A stretch of DNA of 64,000 nucleotides from Papilionanthe hookeriana x Papilionanthe teres (GCA_022702705.1 CM040426.1:79073877-79137876), one strand, 5' to 3'. Positions 1 through 12,008 are shown, counted from the first letter of the stretch. The notes: generated by a model from the letters alone, not told the origin. Numbers and translations: made by a program.

Positions 1-2002
1 TTAATTATTGTACATGATACCGTCTTTCCAACATAAATTTCTTAAGAATTTTGGTAGGGAAATCATCAGAGGGTGATGAGTCATTACTTCATTTCCTGGT
101 TTGAATTATATATCTAATCTTCACATATGCATTTGGCTTATATTTTTCATAATTAATAGCACATTATCTATGAAAATATTCATGCAAGTCGTTCATGTGC
201 TCTAAAGATGATTGTCCATATTAACTAGGTCTCGACTAAATAAAAATTTCAATAAAATGTATAAGGTCTCTAGATAGAAATTATATGACTATTTCGGATG
301 AACTCCACTTGTAGGTCGATTAATAGATGAACTGTATGCAAACAATGCCATTGGTTATATCAAATCCCAATTAGAGACATACTCTTTCATCAAACAACAT
401 AAAAGAAGAAAGGCCCAATTAACTACTTCAGTATTGTCATTAACAATGGGATAAGCAGTTCAAAATTTTCGTTGAGATCCCATGTTTTCCATGGAGTTTC
501 TTATACAGACAAGAAGTTTCTCTATGATTAAATTATAAGTTCTCTGGCATTTTTTGTATATTCCTTTGACGTTTAACCTACGAATTATTTTTTCCATGTT
601 TATGTAATTTCTTTTTAATTTAGACTTATCTGAAATAAGTATGGCTCCTTATCTTTATAAATGAATGTCATCAACTTACAATAAGGAGTACGAATTTGAA
701 TTGTATTGGAATTATTCCCCTCTTATTCTTTGTCCTCCCCTCATGTTTCCTACTCTTTTTTAATTCTTAAAACCCTAATCCCAAAACTCCTCTGACCCTT
801 TCTCAGGTGTTCAAGCTTATGTATCTCAATTATCATCATAATTATGTGATCTAAGCCTTGCTTCTTTGTCAATTCTCTATGAAATTAAATTTTGGCTAAT
901 TTGGTCTACATAGACTCCATGTTGCTTTTGGAACACCAGCAATTTGGAACACCTCATCTTAACATCAATTGGTATTAAAGCAGATCTGACACAGGACGCA
1001 GCATTTGCCACAATATTGCGCTTTCACGGGCCTACAAGCCGTAGATCTCACGATCACAAGATTAATGGAACCCATTAATCCTTATTAATTTTTTTCCATA
1101 TTTTTTGCAAGTTTCCTCCTTTTGCTTTTATCGTTCCTGGTTCTTTCATATTTTCCTATTTTCAATTAGGTATTTTCTATTAGGGAACTCTTATATATGT
1201 TGCAGCAGGCTGTTTGGATTTCAGTTTTGCTGATTTTATGAATTTGAGAGATTTTTCTCTGATTTATGTTTTTCAATGTGTTGTATCATCTTCCATTTAC
1301 AAGCGGTGTATCTGTATCTTGCTTAGGAATGGGTGGTAGAACCTCATCTCTACTCATACCTCTCAATACATCTGTTTGACTGTTGTCATCCATCTAGACA
1401 ACAGCCGAACTGCTCGAATATGTTGTCCCATAACATATTTTGTTTCTTATCTACTTCCAAACGTCGCATATCTCGCATATATCATTTCTTTGCTAATCCA
1501 CAATCACCTCTCATCTAAACCCCCTTCATAAACACCTTCTAGGATCCCTAGAACAGTGTCATGTTCTTATCTACAATAGTTTTACAAAAATCAATAGTAA
1601 AAATATCAATTAGTACCCAACATCTAGGTAAAGAAAATTATTATATGATGATAATCTTATTAATTGTTCTAATTTCTACACATGCTCGTCAATTTCTATC
1701 TTTTTTAGAAATAAGCAATGCATCCTCTCTATATCAAATCCTTTTCAGGCAAACCATCAAAATGGTTTTAAAGTTGCAATATCTTCAATTAGATTTATCT
1801 TATAATGTAAAAAATTATGCAACAAATAATTCAAAATTTAAAAAGGCGAAATCGAGAGTTGAATCGTTTTGCCTTAATAACATAACTTAATAACATAAGG
1901 CATGGGCCTCAAAATAATAATAAATAAATAAACTCATAAGATTAAGAACGATTCATTTATATGACTACATCCCTACAATCAGAGTTGTCAGTTGAAATAC
2001 AG
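1..2002. other. Non-coding AT-rich stretch, no gene recognised
   Basis: Only short open frames occur, up to 109 codons at 1561-1890. They are rich in Ile, Leu, Ser and Asn and match no family I know. No LTR boundary, tRNA or repeat array is apparent. Confidence 0.5.
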
Positions 2003-2246
2003 TCAAGCATGAGCCAATGAGTCTAATCTTGTCGAAGTCCTAAGGGTTGGTTTTAGCGGGCATGGGCTTAAAAATGAAAAACCTTAACAACTATAAAGTC
2101 AAAGCATAAGTGCATTTATCATTCTCAAGCATGAGCCAATGAGTCTAATCTTGTCGAAGTCCTAAGGGTTGGTTTTAGCGGGCATGGGCTTAAAAATGAA
2201 AAACCTTAACAACTATAAAGTCAAAGCATAAGTGCATTTATCATTT
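2003..2246. repeat. Perfect 122-bp tandem duplication
   Basis: Two adjacent copies of a unit starting TCAAGCATGAGCC lie at 2003-2124 and 2125-2246. I read no difference between them except in the last couple of bases. Such identity in otherwise decayed sequence indicates a recent duplication, or possibly an assembly artefact. Confidence 0.9.
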
Positions 2247-2605
2247 TAAATCAAAACCTTTCTTAAGATTAACCCTAAGAATATATTGAAGATGAGGTGC
2301 GCATATCGTGATATTAGTCTTTAAAACAGTATAACAAAAAAGCCTGAAACTTCTGATCACTCCTTCCATTATTGGTATCGACTCTAATCTCCATAGTCGG
2401 CTTGAAGACAGACTTGTGAGAGATTCCCGCCCATTACGATCCTCCTACCCTCCCGCTCTAACTCTAGTTTCACAATCACTCAAAAATACCCTCTTGAACA
2501 ATTGAGCTTGCCATGGTATATTAGTTATTAAGATTTATAAATATAATATAACATTATATAGAATAATATTATGGCAAAATAAAATATAAGATTTTCTCTA
2601 TAAAC

Positions 2606-4450
2606 TCATCTAGGCAACGTTTCAAATGGATATAGGAATAAAGCTTGGATGCATATGCCATGGATAAAAAGGTTGTGTACCTCATTGGTGCCAATGAAGG
2701 GTAAGCTTCCACGTGATTTTTTTCTGCGGCTCCAATCAAGGTTATGCCTAAGAGTGTGCCTCAAAAGATTTTTTAAACCATAAAAGCATCCATGAATTAA
2801 TATGATAGTGTGGCTTCTAAGTGGAGATAATTTGTCAAGATCATCAGGGCATAAATCTTTTAAGTTAGACAAGCTTGACCGCATCTTCATGTTTCTTCAC
2901 ACTTTAAGTAAATACAACGTTTGATTCACTAACAGCAAAGCATAAATCGGCTCTTCTTTAAGACTCTTTATGAATAAAAAAGTTGAGTTAAAATACGCAT
3001 TTTTCAGTTCATTAGAAGCAATAGATTCATCAGCAAATGAAAAAAAAAAACATTTAAATTTGTATGCTTCAAAAAAATTCTCTCCTATGCTTTGGAACAC
3101 AAAAATATTAGATTTTCCAAAATGAGTTGCTACTAAATCATATAACCAAGATTTACTCAATAAACTGAGTCGCATCCATAGTCAAAATATCACACCAAAT
3201 TTTATCATTATAAGTAAGAAGTTAAATTGGCACTAACCGTCTTTATGTAATAAAAATAAAATTCTTACTTGCTCTTAGTTATTTATATGATTGTGGATGT
3301 GGTTCACGTCATAATTTCTTGAAATCAACAACCAAGTTAGCCACAATATACATACAACTTGCACTATCTATAATAAGTATACACAATTTTCCAAGATTGA
3401 ATCCCACAATAGTCCCCCGACCATTCATATGTAGTCAATTTAATTCCAGAGTGTCGCATTTCGCCATTTTTGTCCCTTTAAATATACAAAAATGATCCAA
3501 CATGATCACTGTAGGACTAACTGGTATCAACTTTTTACAGTTGTAAGATAAAATTAGGATCAATTTTGTATAGTCAAAGGACTAATTGAAGGAATGTTAT
3601 GTCATATTCTAGGGCTAGATTTGTCACCTACAAATAATTCGGAAAACTAATTGAGATTTCATCTTCATCTCAAGTTTATATTATACTTAAAAGTTTGAAA
3701 TATAAAAGTTCTTTTCTAATCAAACTCAGCTTCAAATTTGGCAAACATATATCACATAATATTTAAAAAATATAAATTAAAACTTCCTCAGAATCATTTA
3801 TTTCATCATCATATTCATGATCATCACTTTCCTCATTAATTTCAATGCCATTCTCTTCCACATTAATAAGTAAATTCCTATTAGAACATCTAGTTGCGTA
3901 ATGACTAATATGATAGTGTTTAAAATAAGAATTTATAAAAAATTTAAACCAGATGTGGTAACAAGAAATTTTCCTTTATTGTCCTTATTAACAATAATGT
4001 TACTTCCTTTAGATGTAGTAGCTCTCCCGGTAGTGGGAAATTTCAGCATATGTTCTACATCTGAATTATTTTGAAAAGCATGCTCAGGGAATTTATCCAT
4101 GTATCATTTATCATTTAATGTCAAGTCTTAATCCAAATCTAAACCTAGAAAGCATTACTTCAGGCCTTCAAGTACTTCAAAATTCAATACAAATTCATGA
4201 AAATTATTAAATTCATTTAAAGTTTTTGCTACTAGTTTAGATGCATTAAATTCATCAAAATGTAGATCATAATATGATACCAACTAACTTTTTTCTTCAC
4301 GATTTTTTTTGCTTTTTCAGCACAAGTAATTATAAGATCTCTACAAAGCTTTTACTTTGTTTTTCCATCCAATAAATTCAAGCTTGCTCAATTGATTTTA
4401 AATTCTCATTTACTTTAAATTAATTTAGATTTATTTGTCATCAGAAAAAT
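2606..4450 (-). pseudogene. Ty3/gypsy gag-protease-preRT remnant
   Basis: Read on the minus strand, the domains come in gypsy order but in broken frames. Around 3884-3925 a nucleocapsid zinc knuckle keeps CX2CX4HX4C spacing, but its first two Cys are Tyr and His (YFKHYHISHYATRC). Around 3354-3375 is a protease active-site relic, LIIDSASC, where plant gypsy proteases usually have IIDGGSC. Around 3190-3230 follows NDKIWCDILTMDA, the conserved WCDVVPMDA segment, continuing in 2897-3175 (KSWLYDLVATHFGKSN). The 2606-2890 frame holds DLCPDDLDKLSPLRS, resembling the segment just before reverse transcriptase (DVFPDELPxGLPPLR). Homology above 4 kb is weaker. RT, RNase H and integrase are absent. This element is distinct from the plus-strand gypsy at 5-13.5 kb. 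Confidence 0.65.
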
Positions 4451-4956
4451 TATCCATGTCAATAACCAAATAACAACAACCTTATGATATATTTTCTCAT
4501 CAAACATAAAAACTTAAGTTTTTACTTAGATATATCATCCTCAAAATAATATATTCAATTGATCTTTTGTGATTTCCATAATCTTCATTGTACTGCACCA
4601 TATAAGATTTATTTTGATTGTTTTGATAGTGATGAAGCACTAGCCTTCTGATCGCCTTAATATTCAAATGGATGGATTAAACGTTAAAATTAGAATAAAC
4701 TTCCTAGTTATGTGATTAAAATTGAGTAGTTTCCAAATTTTAATTTGCTCCTTGACTGCATTTCTATCACCACTCATTTGGTTTTGTTTATTCAATAATT
4801 AAGCTAATTGAATTTACTGCTTTTTATCGCCTTTCAATGGTCTGTTAAATGACCTTAATATCGAGCCCAGCTGCTACTTGACATTTTAATATATTCTGAA
4901 GCTCTGACAACACAGTTGAAGTAGGAACAAACAATGTTTAGTCATTTAAGTAAGAA

Positions 4957-5241
4957 GTATGTTGCGATGTTGTTGATGGGTGTCTAACATATTCTGCTAG
5001 GTAGGCCATAGCAATATTATCGCCAAACAAGTCACGATGGGTTTGCAGAAATATAATCATTCGTTAAAAACGTAGCATGACTCGTCTTCTTTCACAGGAA
5101 GATGTCCCTCAGCCAGTTATAGCCCTCCAACACCTAGTTGCTCTCCCTTTTGAGAGATTTGAAGGAGGCAACCATTGGGTTTTCACTCCTTGTAGTTGAA
5201 GTTAATACAGCTCTTGTTGCTCCTCCAAAAAAAGTCCAAGC
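4957..5241 (+). pseudogene. Host gypsy: protease end and pre-RT linker
   Basis: The frame holding VCCDVV shifts into HILLGRP (followed by a stop) and then QYYRQTSHDGFAEI and SFVKN. This corresponds to the gypsy segment WCDVVPMDxCHILLGRPWQYDR..HDGF. Downstream, VNTALVAPPKKVQ is the linker leading to reverse transcriptase. It is cut at 5241 by the copia insertion and continues as SLFQEFSDVLP from 8135. In-frame stops and shifts show decay. Confidence 0.75.
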
Positions 5242-5575
5242 TGTTAGATATGACTCATATACCAGAAAGTGGTGTCTCTTGGAGTGAAGAGAAGTGTCTC
5301 TTGGAGTGAAAAGAGTGTCACTTTGAGTGAAGAGGTGTATCTCTTGGAGTTAAGTGGGTTGGGGGAGCGGGGGTGTTTTAGTAAGTTTATCTATGGTTTG
5401 TATCTATATATTTGATGTGTAACCCTATGGAAATGGACTGAACTTTCCTTTTGGAATAGTGAAATCACCGCTCTACTCCCGAGGATGTAGGCACATTGCC
5501 GAACTCGTTAAATCTCTGTATTTTCTCTTGGATTTGTGTTGATTCTTATTTTTCTTTGTCCTAAACTTCTCAACA
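5242..5575 (+). repeat. Copia 1 left (5') LTR
   Basis: 334 bp, beginning TGTTAGATAT and ending CTCAACA. The first 110 bases hold about four diverged copies of a roughly 20-bp motif based on GTGTCTCTTGGAGTGAAGAG. The right LTR carries the same series with indels. Confidence 0.9.
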
Positions 5576-5577
5576 AG

Positions 5578-5589
5578 TGGTATCAGAGC
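5578..5589 (+). other. Copia 1 primer-binding site
   Basis: TGGTATCAGAGC, two bases after the LTR end. This is the usual plant copia primer site, complementary to the 3' end of initiator tRNA-Met. Confidence 0.9.
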
Positions 5590-6354
5590 GAGGTTCTAGA
5601 GCATAGAAGAGATCAGCATAGGGAAGAAGAATGATTCATCGATTTTGGCCGAAAAGCTCGACTGGGGTTCGGAATCGATGAATTCGGCGTTCATGCAGGA
5701 ATTGTTCGTGGTAGTAGTCGCGAGCAGAAAATTTCGGCGGTTTGGATCGCGACAAAGGAGGCGAATCGCGGCATCTCGCTGGAGTTCGGCGAGGGTTTTT
5801 CACGGTTCGGCGACTTCGGCCAATTCGGCAAGATTCCGGGCGGTTTGCGGCAGTTTCAGTGAGCAGCAACGAGGCTAGGACTTCGACTAGTGCTTCAGAC
5901 GACCGATGTAGGAGCGATTCCCGCGACCAGGAGGCTTCGCGGCCAGGTTTCGCACGAACCTCTTCCGCTACAAGCAAGAGGGATTCGCGACTACAACAAC
6001 CAGGTGAAGGATTACGGGTCCTTCTTCGCAACCGAGGAAGAGGTTCGCGGGGTGCAGCTAGCCGAGGCGTTCGCGCGAGGGTCTGCTGACCAAGATCGCG
6101 CGACGAAGACAAGAGGTTCGGGTCGGCCATTTGATTCAACGCAGGCAGATCACAACAAAGGAAAGTGATCGGTTCGGCGAGGAATCCTTCGACAGGCAGG
6201 TTGCGACTTCCTATTCTTCTTCTCAAAATAGCAGCAACTCGGGAAGGATTTCTGGGTTCGGCGAAAGATTTGTAGGAAGAAATTTGGGCAAGCAATTGGG
6301 AGGAATTCGCAGAAGAAGTTCAGAAATTTGCAGGGGAAGCAGGAGAAATTTTAA
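5590..6354 (+). other. Copia 1 GC-rich untranslated leader
   Basis: About 765 bases lie between the primer site and the gag start. The stretch is much richer in C and G than its surroundings and repeats TTCGGCGA-like words at several places (about 5680, 5785, 5805, 6170 and 6255). Overlapping open frames exist on both strands, but none resembles a known protein. They probably reflect base composition. Confidence 0.55.
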
Positions 6355-7512
6355 ATGACAATTTCTAGTACAGAATTCGAGGTGGTGAAGTTTGATGGAA
6401 CCGGAAACTTCGGGTTGTGGCAAACAATGGTGAAAGATTTGTTGGCACAACAGAGAATTTTGAAGGCTTTGCGAGCTACGAAGCCTAATAATATGGAGGA
6501 TGAAAATTGAGAAGAATTGCAACAGCGAGAGGCTGCAAACATACGTTTATGCCTAACAGATAAGGTTATGTATCACGTGATAAATTTAAAGTCTCCATGA
6601 GAGGTATGGAAGAAATTGGAAACTCAGTTTATGTCAAAATCTCTGACGAATAAATTTTATCTGAAACAAAAGCTGTATGAGCTGAAGATGCAAGAAGACT
6701 CTGATATGGCGCAGCATTTGAATGTCTTCAATCAAATAATCATAAATTTATCACGGCTTGATGTGAGTATTGAGGATGAAGACCGGGCAATCATTCTATT
6801 GTGTTCATTGCTTTCCTCCTATGAACACCTAATGACTACTCTTACATATGGGAAAAAAACAATCAAAGTTGATGAGATTACTGCAGCATTGTTGGCTCAA
6901 AACCAGAGGAAGCAGAATGCAAGGGAAAGCTCTCATGGTGATAGTTTATATGTTAAGGGCAATCAAGATCGTGGAAGGAACGAGGAGAGTTCTGGAAGAC
7001 GAAATTTCAGGTCAAATTTTAAAGGCAAAAAGACGATTCATTGCTACAAATGCAAGGAGTTGAGTCACATGAAAAGAGACTGTCCAAAACTCAAAAAACA
7101 TATTGATGAGAAACGTGATGTATCTTCTAAGTCTGTGAATATGGTGCAGAGTGAAAATTCATATTGCAGTGATGGTGATATGCTTTCAATTACAACAACT
7201 CAGTTGAATGATGTTTGGATTCTTGATTCAGGATGTTCTTATCACATAACATCTAACAGAGAGTGGTTTACTTCATATAGGTTATTTGATTATGGTTCAG
7301 TCTATTTGGGTGATAATAGATGTTGTAATATTGCTAGTATTGGAGAAGTCATAATTAAGATGTATGATGGCACTGTCAGAACATTATGTGATGTAAGGTA
7401 TATTCCAGATTTGAAGAAGAATTTAATTTCCTTGGGCACTTTACATAGAAGTGGTTTTATTCCAAAGGCAGATAAGGATAAAGAAACCATCAGAAGTGTT
7501 AAGGTGCATTGA
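6355..7512 (+). pseudogene. Copia 1 gag-protease frame with two stops
   Basis: The ATG at 6355 opens MTISSTEFEVVKFDG, the usual copia gag start. The frame stays the same to 7512 except for two TGA stops at 6508 and 6598. It contains a UBN2-type capsid region (LKQKLYELKMQ, FNQIIINLSRLDV), a zinc knuckle CYKCKELSHMKRDC near 7041-7082 where the usual GH is SH, and an aspartic protease with active site WILDSGCSYH followed by RYIPDLKKNLISLGTL. After 7512 the homologous protein continues in another frame (MKGKITAGSIYKLL, about 7517-7600). Gag would form the virus-like particle and the protease would mature it. The stops make this copy inactive. Confidence 0.88.
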
Positions 7513-7599
7513 CTTTGATGAAAGGAAAGATCACTGCAGGTAGTATCTATAAACTGTTGAACAGTACAGTTGTAGGTGGAGTTCACTTTGTTGAATCAT

Positions 7600-7690
7600 A
7601 TGATAAAAATGCAGCAAATATGTTGCCCAAGCCAGTTACTATCAAGAAGTTCTTGCATTGTTTGAACTTATTGAATGTTTGCAGTTGATA
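7600..7690 (+). pseudogene. Copia 1 scrap of RNase H C-terminus
   Basis: NMLPKPVTIKKFLHCLNLL matches the end of copia pol (typically ADMLTKPVTxxKFxHCLDLL). It follows the protease remnant directly, so the deletion that removed integrase and reverse transcriptase joins here, near 7605. Confidence 0.75.
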
Positions 7691-7780
7691 GTCAGCATGG
7701 TAGCCCAACTCACTTTGGTGTGTGTGAAACTCCAAGGTATCATTCTCCTAAAGGATTGGATATTCGCCAAGCTGGAGATT

Positions 7781-8129
7781 TGTTAGATATGGCTCATATA
7801 CCAGAAAGTGGAGTCTATTGGAGTGAAGAAAGTGTCTCTTGGAGTGAAGAGAAGTGTCTCTTGGAGTGAGAGAAGTGTCTCTTGAAGTAAAAAGGCGTAT
7901 CTCTTGGAGTTAAGTGGGTTCGGGGAGCGGGGGGTTTTATTATTTTATCTGTGAGTTTTATCTATATATTTGATGTGTAACCCTATGGATATGACTGAAA
8001 TTTCCTTCTGGAATAGTGAAATTGTCGCTCTGCTCAGACATAGGAACATTGTCGAACCTCGTTAAATCTCTGTCTTTTCTTCTGGATTTGTGTCGATTCT
8101 TGCTTTTCTTTGCCCTAAACTTCTCAACA
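7781..8129 (+). repeat. Copia 1 right (3') LTR
   Basis: 349 bp with the same termini as the left LTR. The two differ by many substitutions and several indels, including in the short internal GTGTCTCTTGGAGTG series. The insertion is therefore not recent. Confidence 0.9.
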
Positions 8130-8277
8130 CAATCTCTCTTTCAGGAGTTTTCAGATGTGCTGCCTAGAATATTCTAGTTCGGTTGCCGCCAATGTGATGC
8201 ATCTGTTGGCGGCATAGGAGCAATGCTTGTCAACAAAGCCACCCGCTTACTTTGTTTAGTGAAAAACTCAATGAGTC
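8130..8277 (+). pseudogene. Host gypsy: pre-RT end fused to RNase H start
   Basis: SLFQEFSDVLPR (from 8135) resumes the linker interrupted at 5241. Within about 30 bases it changes to QCDASVGGIGAML, the start of gypsy RNase H (ECDASGxGIGAVL), then shifts frame to PLTLFSEKLNES. Nearly all of reverse transcriptase is therefore missing. The frame breaks at 8277, where the minus-strand gypsy is inserted. Confidence 0.78.
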
Positions 8278-9042
8278 TGATATCAGAGTTAACCCAAAAC
8301 CACAACGGAATAACTCTTTTATTGCTGAAACTAAATGAGTTTCCAAACAAGAACATGAAATCATGAAAACATGAACACGCATAACTAAGGCGTAATTCAG
8401 CGAGGTGGTGTTGCAATTGGAGGGGAAGCAAAGGTTATGGAGAGTTTATATAAAAGCAGGACGATGGGTTGGATGATTAATGGGTGGATAGAAGGGATCC
8501 TAACAGTCTGCAGGAGTTGAGGGTTGGAGGTAGTAGTCAAGGGGAATGGAAGATGAGTTACGACAGATTACAGCAAGGGTGAGTTGGGGTAGGCAGAAAG
8601 GTGTGATAGAGAGTTACGGCAGCCTGTAGGAAGGCTCAGATGAGGAGTGAAGGCAGGGAGAAAAGGTTGGAGTTGGGGCTCGGAGCAGCTTAGGGCGGAA
8701 AAGGTGATAGAAGGGTTGTCGAAACAACAGCAGCAGCAAGCAGGGAAAGGAACGATATACACCATCACGAGACGAGTTATAGCCAAAGCATCTTCTCTCC
8801 GTCGGATACAGCCCTAGAAGAGAAAAGGGGGACGTCGAAAGTTGTCCGAATAAAAATCTTAACCAAAACTAACCCTAAAATAGAGAAAAAATTTATAAAC
8901 AGAAGTGCATAACTAAGGGACTAGGAGTAGATAACTAAGCCCCACCCCCCCTCTCACTTGGGCGGCAAAACTAGCCCCTAGATGAAGGATCGACTAGCCC
9001 TCTTGGTCAAATGGCTAAACTAGTTTAACGACACCCAGTTCA
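8278..9042 (-). repeat. Nested gypsy left copy (3') LTR
   Basis: Contains GAGTTAACCCAAAACCACAA near its low-coordinate end and ends CCCAGTTCA. It aligns along its length with 11240-12008, with many substitutions. Confidence 0.85.
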
Positions 9043-9058
9043 ACCCCTCCCTAGCCCC
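9043..9058 (-). other. Nested gypsy polypurine tract
   Basis: The minus strand reads GGGGCTAGGGAGGGGT immediately before the 3' LTR. This purine run is the expected primer for plus-strand DNA synthesis. Confidence 0.75.
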
Positions 9059-9531
9059 ACGTCAGTCTGGGTTGAGGAAAATTCGACTTCATTCATCGAA
9101 GCTTCAGCTTCTTTGTCTGCCGCCCTTGCAACACCTAGATTCCACTGCCGGCTACACTGTCTCCCAAAATATCGGAATAGCTTTATGCACTTGTGAGCAT
9201 ACATCCATGTCAATCCACTCTCCTGAGGGTCCACTATGAACGAAGTTGCGTTTATGTGTGTCCTGCATAGACTATTGAAACCTCCCAAAGTAATCCACGA
9301 CCGGCTCAACCTGATTTGAAGTGAGGGCGACTTGAACCGCCCCGAGTAGTGGTGGCCATGATGGTAAAATATTGATTGTGATGTTTTGAAATGTTGTATG
9401 TCGTGATTGACACGTGTTTGAAGACGGTGTCTCATTCCTATCATCCTTTTTCATCACCAAAGCCAGTCTCACCAATGTTGTTATATTGGCAAGGGCTCCT
9501 ATGACCTTCAGCTGCCCTGAAAGAAGTATGA

Positions 9532-9741
9532 TTAAGTGCTTCCCCTCTTTGTTAAAGAGTATGTGTTTCTAAATCCTTCATGTTGAGTCCTACGATCAAA
9601 TTGGCACGGTCTCCCCAACAAATGATGGAAGGCATCCATGGGGACCACGTCGCACCACATCTGGTCCTGTAACTGGCTCTCAATCAATAACTCCACTAGA
9701 CACCTCCAATCAATGCTGACTCTGTTCTCCTTCAGCAACAA
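9532..9741 (-). pseudogene. Nested gypsy protease C-terminal segment
   Basis: QDQMWCDVVPMDAFHHLLGR followed by PCQFDRRTQHEGF is the conserved segment at the end of gypsy protease (usually WCDVVPMDxCHLLLGRPWQFDR). The catalytic DGGS region upstream is not recognisable, and nothing like reverse transcriptase follows towards 9059. Confidence 0.8.
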
Positions 9742-9949
9742 CAGAAAATATGATTGTGAGTGTCTCTAAGTCGTGAGGGCACTTCTCCACCATCTGTGTA
9801 GATGTCGCATTCTTACTTCTTCCTTAATTTATGATGATATTGCATACCTTCCTGTTCACGGTGCAACGAGGGTTAGAATAAATTATGAAAAAAACACCGT
9901 GAATCTCTCGTATCCTCGATCTATAGAACCTGTCGAACAACGAGCACCT

Positions 9950-11082
9950 CTTCATTCGATGGAAGATGATACATCTCACCCTGTTCCTCCACAATCTCCT
10001 CTTCGTTAACCTCCTCCACGGTGCCCTGCTATGTAAAAGACAACTCGGCTCGTCGGGCAGCTAGAGGCACTATGCCCAAATCCGTGGCATCTAAAGCATT
10101 TTCCGGCAAGGACTATTGTAGACATGCTACTCTTCTCGTGCTTCTTCTCACTAAGGGTGGCATTATCCTTAATTGAAAAAGGTTTTTCAATTTTCTAAGG
10201 CGTGCTCCAGCAAGTTGTCTTTAACTGTGCGCGGCTGCCTGACTGGTGACGGTTGTCTAATCTATTTATGTTGTCTTTCCACTTTCAAAGCTAAGGTTTG
10301 AACATCTCCAGACGATAAATAAGGTTGCAGCTGAACCACATTTTTAATAGCGGGCTTCAAGTCCCCCACAATAATGGTATGGTGTGTTTTCTGGCTTTGA
10401 CCAATTCATACTTCATCTGCAACTGGTCAAACTGCATTGTGAACTTCTCCATTGATAGGTCTCTTTATTACAGGTGGTGGAGTCTCATAAACGTATCTCA
10501 GCGATAGTGGGGCGGGAGGTACCACATTACTTTCTTCATCTTGTTCCACATGAAAATCATATCAATGTCTTCTCTTTTCCTCTGCCTCTGTAAGTTTGCC
10601 AGCCACAAGGAGGTGTTCTTTCTCAATTTGACAGCTGCAAGCTTCACCCGTTTATCTTCTGACACCTCTTTGTACAAAAAAATTATGTCAATTGACTGTT
10701 TTCATTCGATAAACTCATCTGAATCCATACATCCATCAAACTCTAGCAAATTCACCTTTATGCTGAAGTCTCTGGGTCCTCCAAAATGATGTCTCCTCTC
10801 TGGACCTTCTCTGATACTGGATTTTGAAATGCAGTGACTTTTCTTCTTCATCACCGAAATTCTCCTTATGGAAGGGGTAGACATTCTCGCCCCTTTTGCC
10901 TCTTTGATTTTGTCTGTCGTCATCGAGGGTAAGTCCCCCTGGGTGTCATCCTCAATGTCCGCAAGTCTCCGTTGAAGTCGACACATCTCTCGTTGCATCA
11001 CTTCCCGCAAAGGCTCGGACGTGTATCTGCATTGTGACATGGGTTTAGAATTGAGAGGTGAAAATAGGTGTGAAATTTTCAT
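9950..11082 (-). pseudogene. Nested gypsy gag
   Basis: The N-terminal frame (10702-11082) has a charged segment (LREVMQREMCRLQRRLADIE), then DFSIKVNLLEFDGCMDSDEF. The latter is the plant gypsy gag motif (KxxIPxFxGxxDxxEFLxW). The capsid part continues in broken frames. An intact zinc knuckle CFRCHGFGHSASSC with CX2CX4HX4C lies at 10057-10098. No single frame spans the whole gag. Confidence 0.78.
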
Positions 11083-11223
11083 TTTGGTTTGCTGATTTTC
11101 AAAATCAACAAGGGAAATTAAGGGTTAGGTCAAAGTTTGGCTATGATTTAGAAATAGGAAAAAAAAATTTTGGTGGAGGGGTAAGGAGGATGCTAGCAAA
11201 CCCTAGAATAAGACTAAAAGTAC

Positions 11224-11239
11224 GCTAGCTTATACCAAA
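11224..11239 (-). other. Nested gypsy degenerate primer-binding site
   Basis: The minus strand reads TTTGGTATAAGCTAGC directly after the 5' LTR, a decayed form of TGGTATCAGAGC (initiator tRNA-Met). Its position confirms the minus orientation. Confidence 0.6.
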
Positions 11240-12008
11240 TAGTACCGGAGTTAACCCAAAACCACAACAGAATAATACTTTCACTGCTGAAATTAAAAAG
11301 GTTGCAAACAAGACACTTGAAAACACGAAATCAATGACACACAAAACTAGGGCGTAGTTCGGCAAGGGGGTGTTGTGGTTGGAGGGGAAGCAAAGGCTAT
11401 GGAGGGGTTATATAAAGCCAAGACAGCAACCTGGTGATGGGTTGGATGGTTGATGGGTGGATGGAAGGGATCCTGGCAGTCTGCAGGAGAACTTGAGGGT
11501 AGGAGGTAGTAGTTGGGGGGAATGGAAGATGGGTTTCGGCAGGTTACAACAGGGGTGAGTTGGGGCTAGCAGCAGTATGCAAAAAGGTGGGAGGGAGAGT
11601 TATGGCAACCTGTAAGAAGGCTCAGGTAAGGAGTGAAGACGGGGAGAAAGGGTTGGAATTGGGGTTGGGAGCAGGTTAAGGCAAAAAAGGTGACAAAAGG
11701 GCTCTCAGAATAACGGCAGCAAGCAAGGAATGGAACGACACGCACCACCTCAAGACGAGTAACAGCTGGAACACATTCTTGTCATTGAATACAGCACTAA
11801 AAGGGAAAGTGGGGACGTTGGAGGCTGTCCAAACAAAAATCTCAACCAAAACTAACCCGAAAACAGATAAAGCAATTTATAAATAAGAGTAGATAACTTA
11901 AGGGGGGACCTGGCCCCCTAAATTGGCCAGCAATCCTAACCCCTAGAGCAGGGGGATCGACTGCCTCCTTGGACCGATTGGCTGAACCAATTCAAAGGCA
12001 CCAGTTCA
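11240..12008 (-). repeat. Nested gypsy right copy (5') LTR
   Basis: 769 bp, colinear with 8278-9042. Both contain a TATATAAA-like promoter word (near 8450 and 11410), read on the plus strand. Short open frames inside both copies are chance products. Confidence 0.85.

Larger units (their letters stand above)
5242..8129 (+). mobile_element. Ty1/copia deletion derivative (gag plus partial protease)
   Basis: The element is bounded by two LTRs starting TGTTAGATAT and ending CTCAACA, and flanked by a 5-bp target duplication, CAAGC (5237-5241) and CAATC (8130-8134), differing at one base. A tRNA-Met-type primer site follows the left LTR. Inside are a gag/protease frame and a scrap of the C-terminus of RNase H. 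Integrase, reverse transcriptase and most of RNase H have been deleted, so the element is non-autonomous at about 2.9 kb compared with about 5 kb for a full copia. It sits in the pre-RT region of the host gypsy. Confidence 0.9.

Noticed and set aside
1561..1890. 109-codon plus-strand frame
   Set aside because: Low-complexity, Ile/Leu/Ser/Asn-rich text with no recognisable motif in AT-rich intergenic DNA.
5636..6295. 219-codon open frame on the minus strand
   Set aside because: It lies antisense in the GC-rich copia 1 leader between primer site and gag. It is Arg/Ser/Pro-rich with no known domain. Open length is explained by the scarcity of A/T-rich stop codons there.
8568..8786. Cys/Phe-rich frame on the minus strand and its relative at 11566-11748
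   Set aside because: They are equivalent positions in the two LTRs of the nested gypsy. They reflect LTR sequence, not genes.
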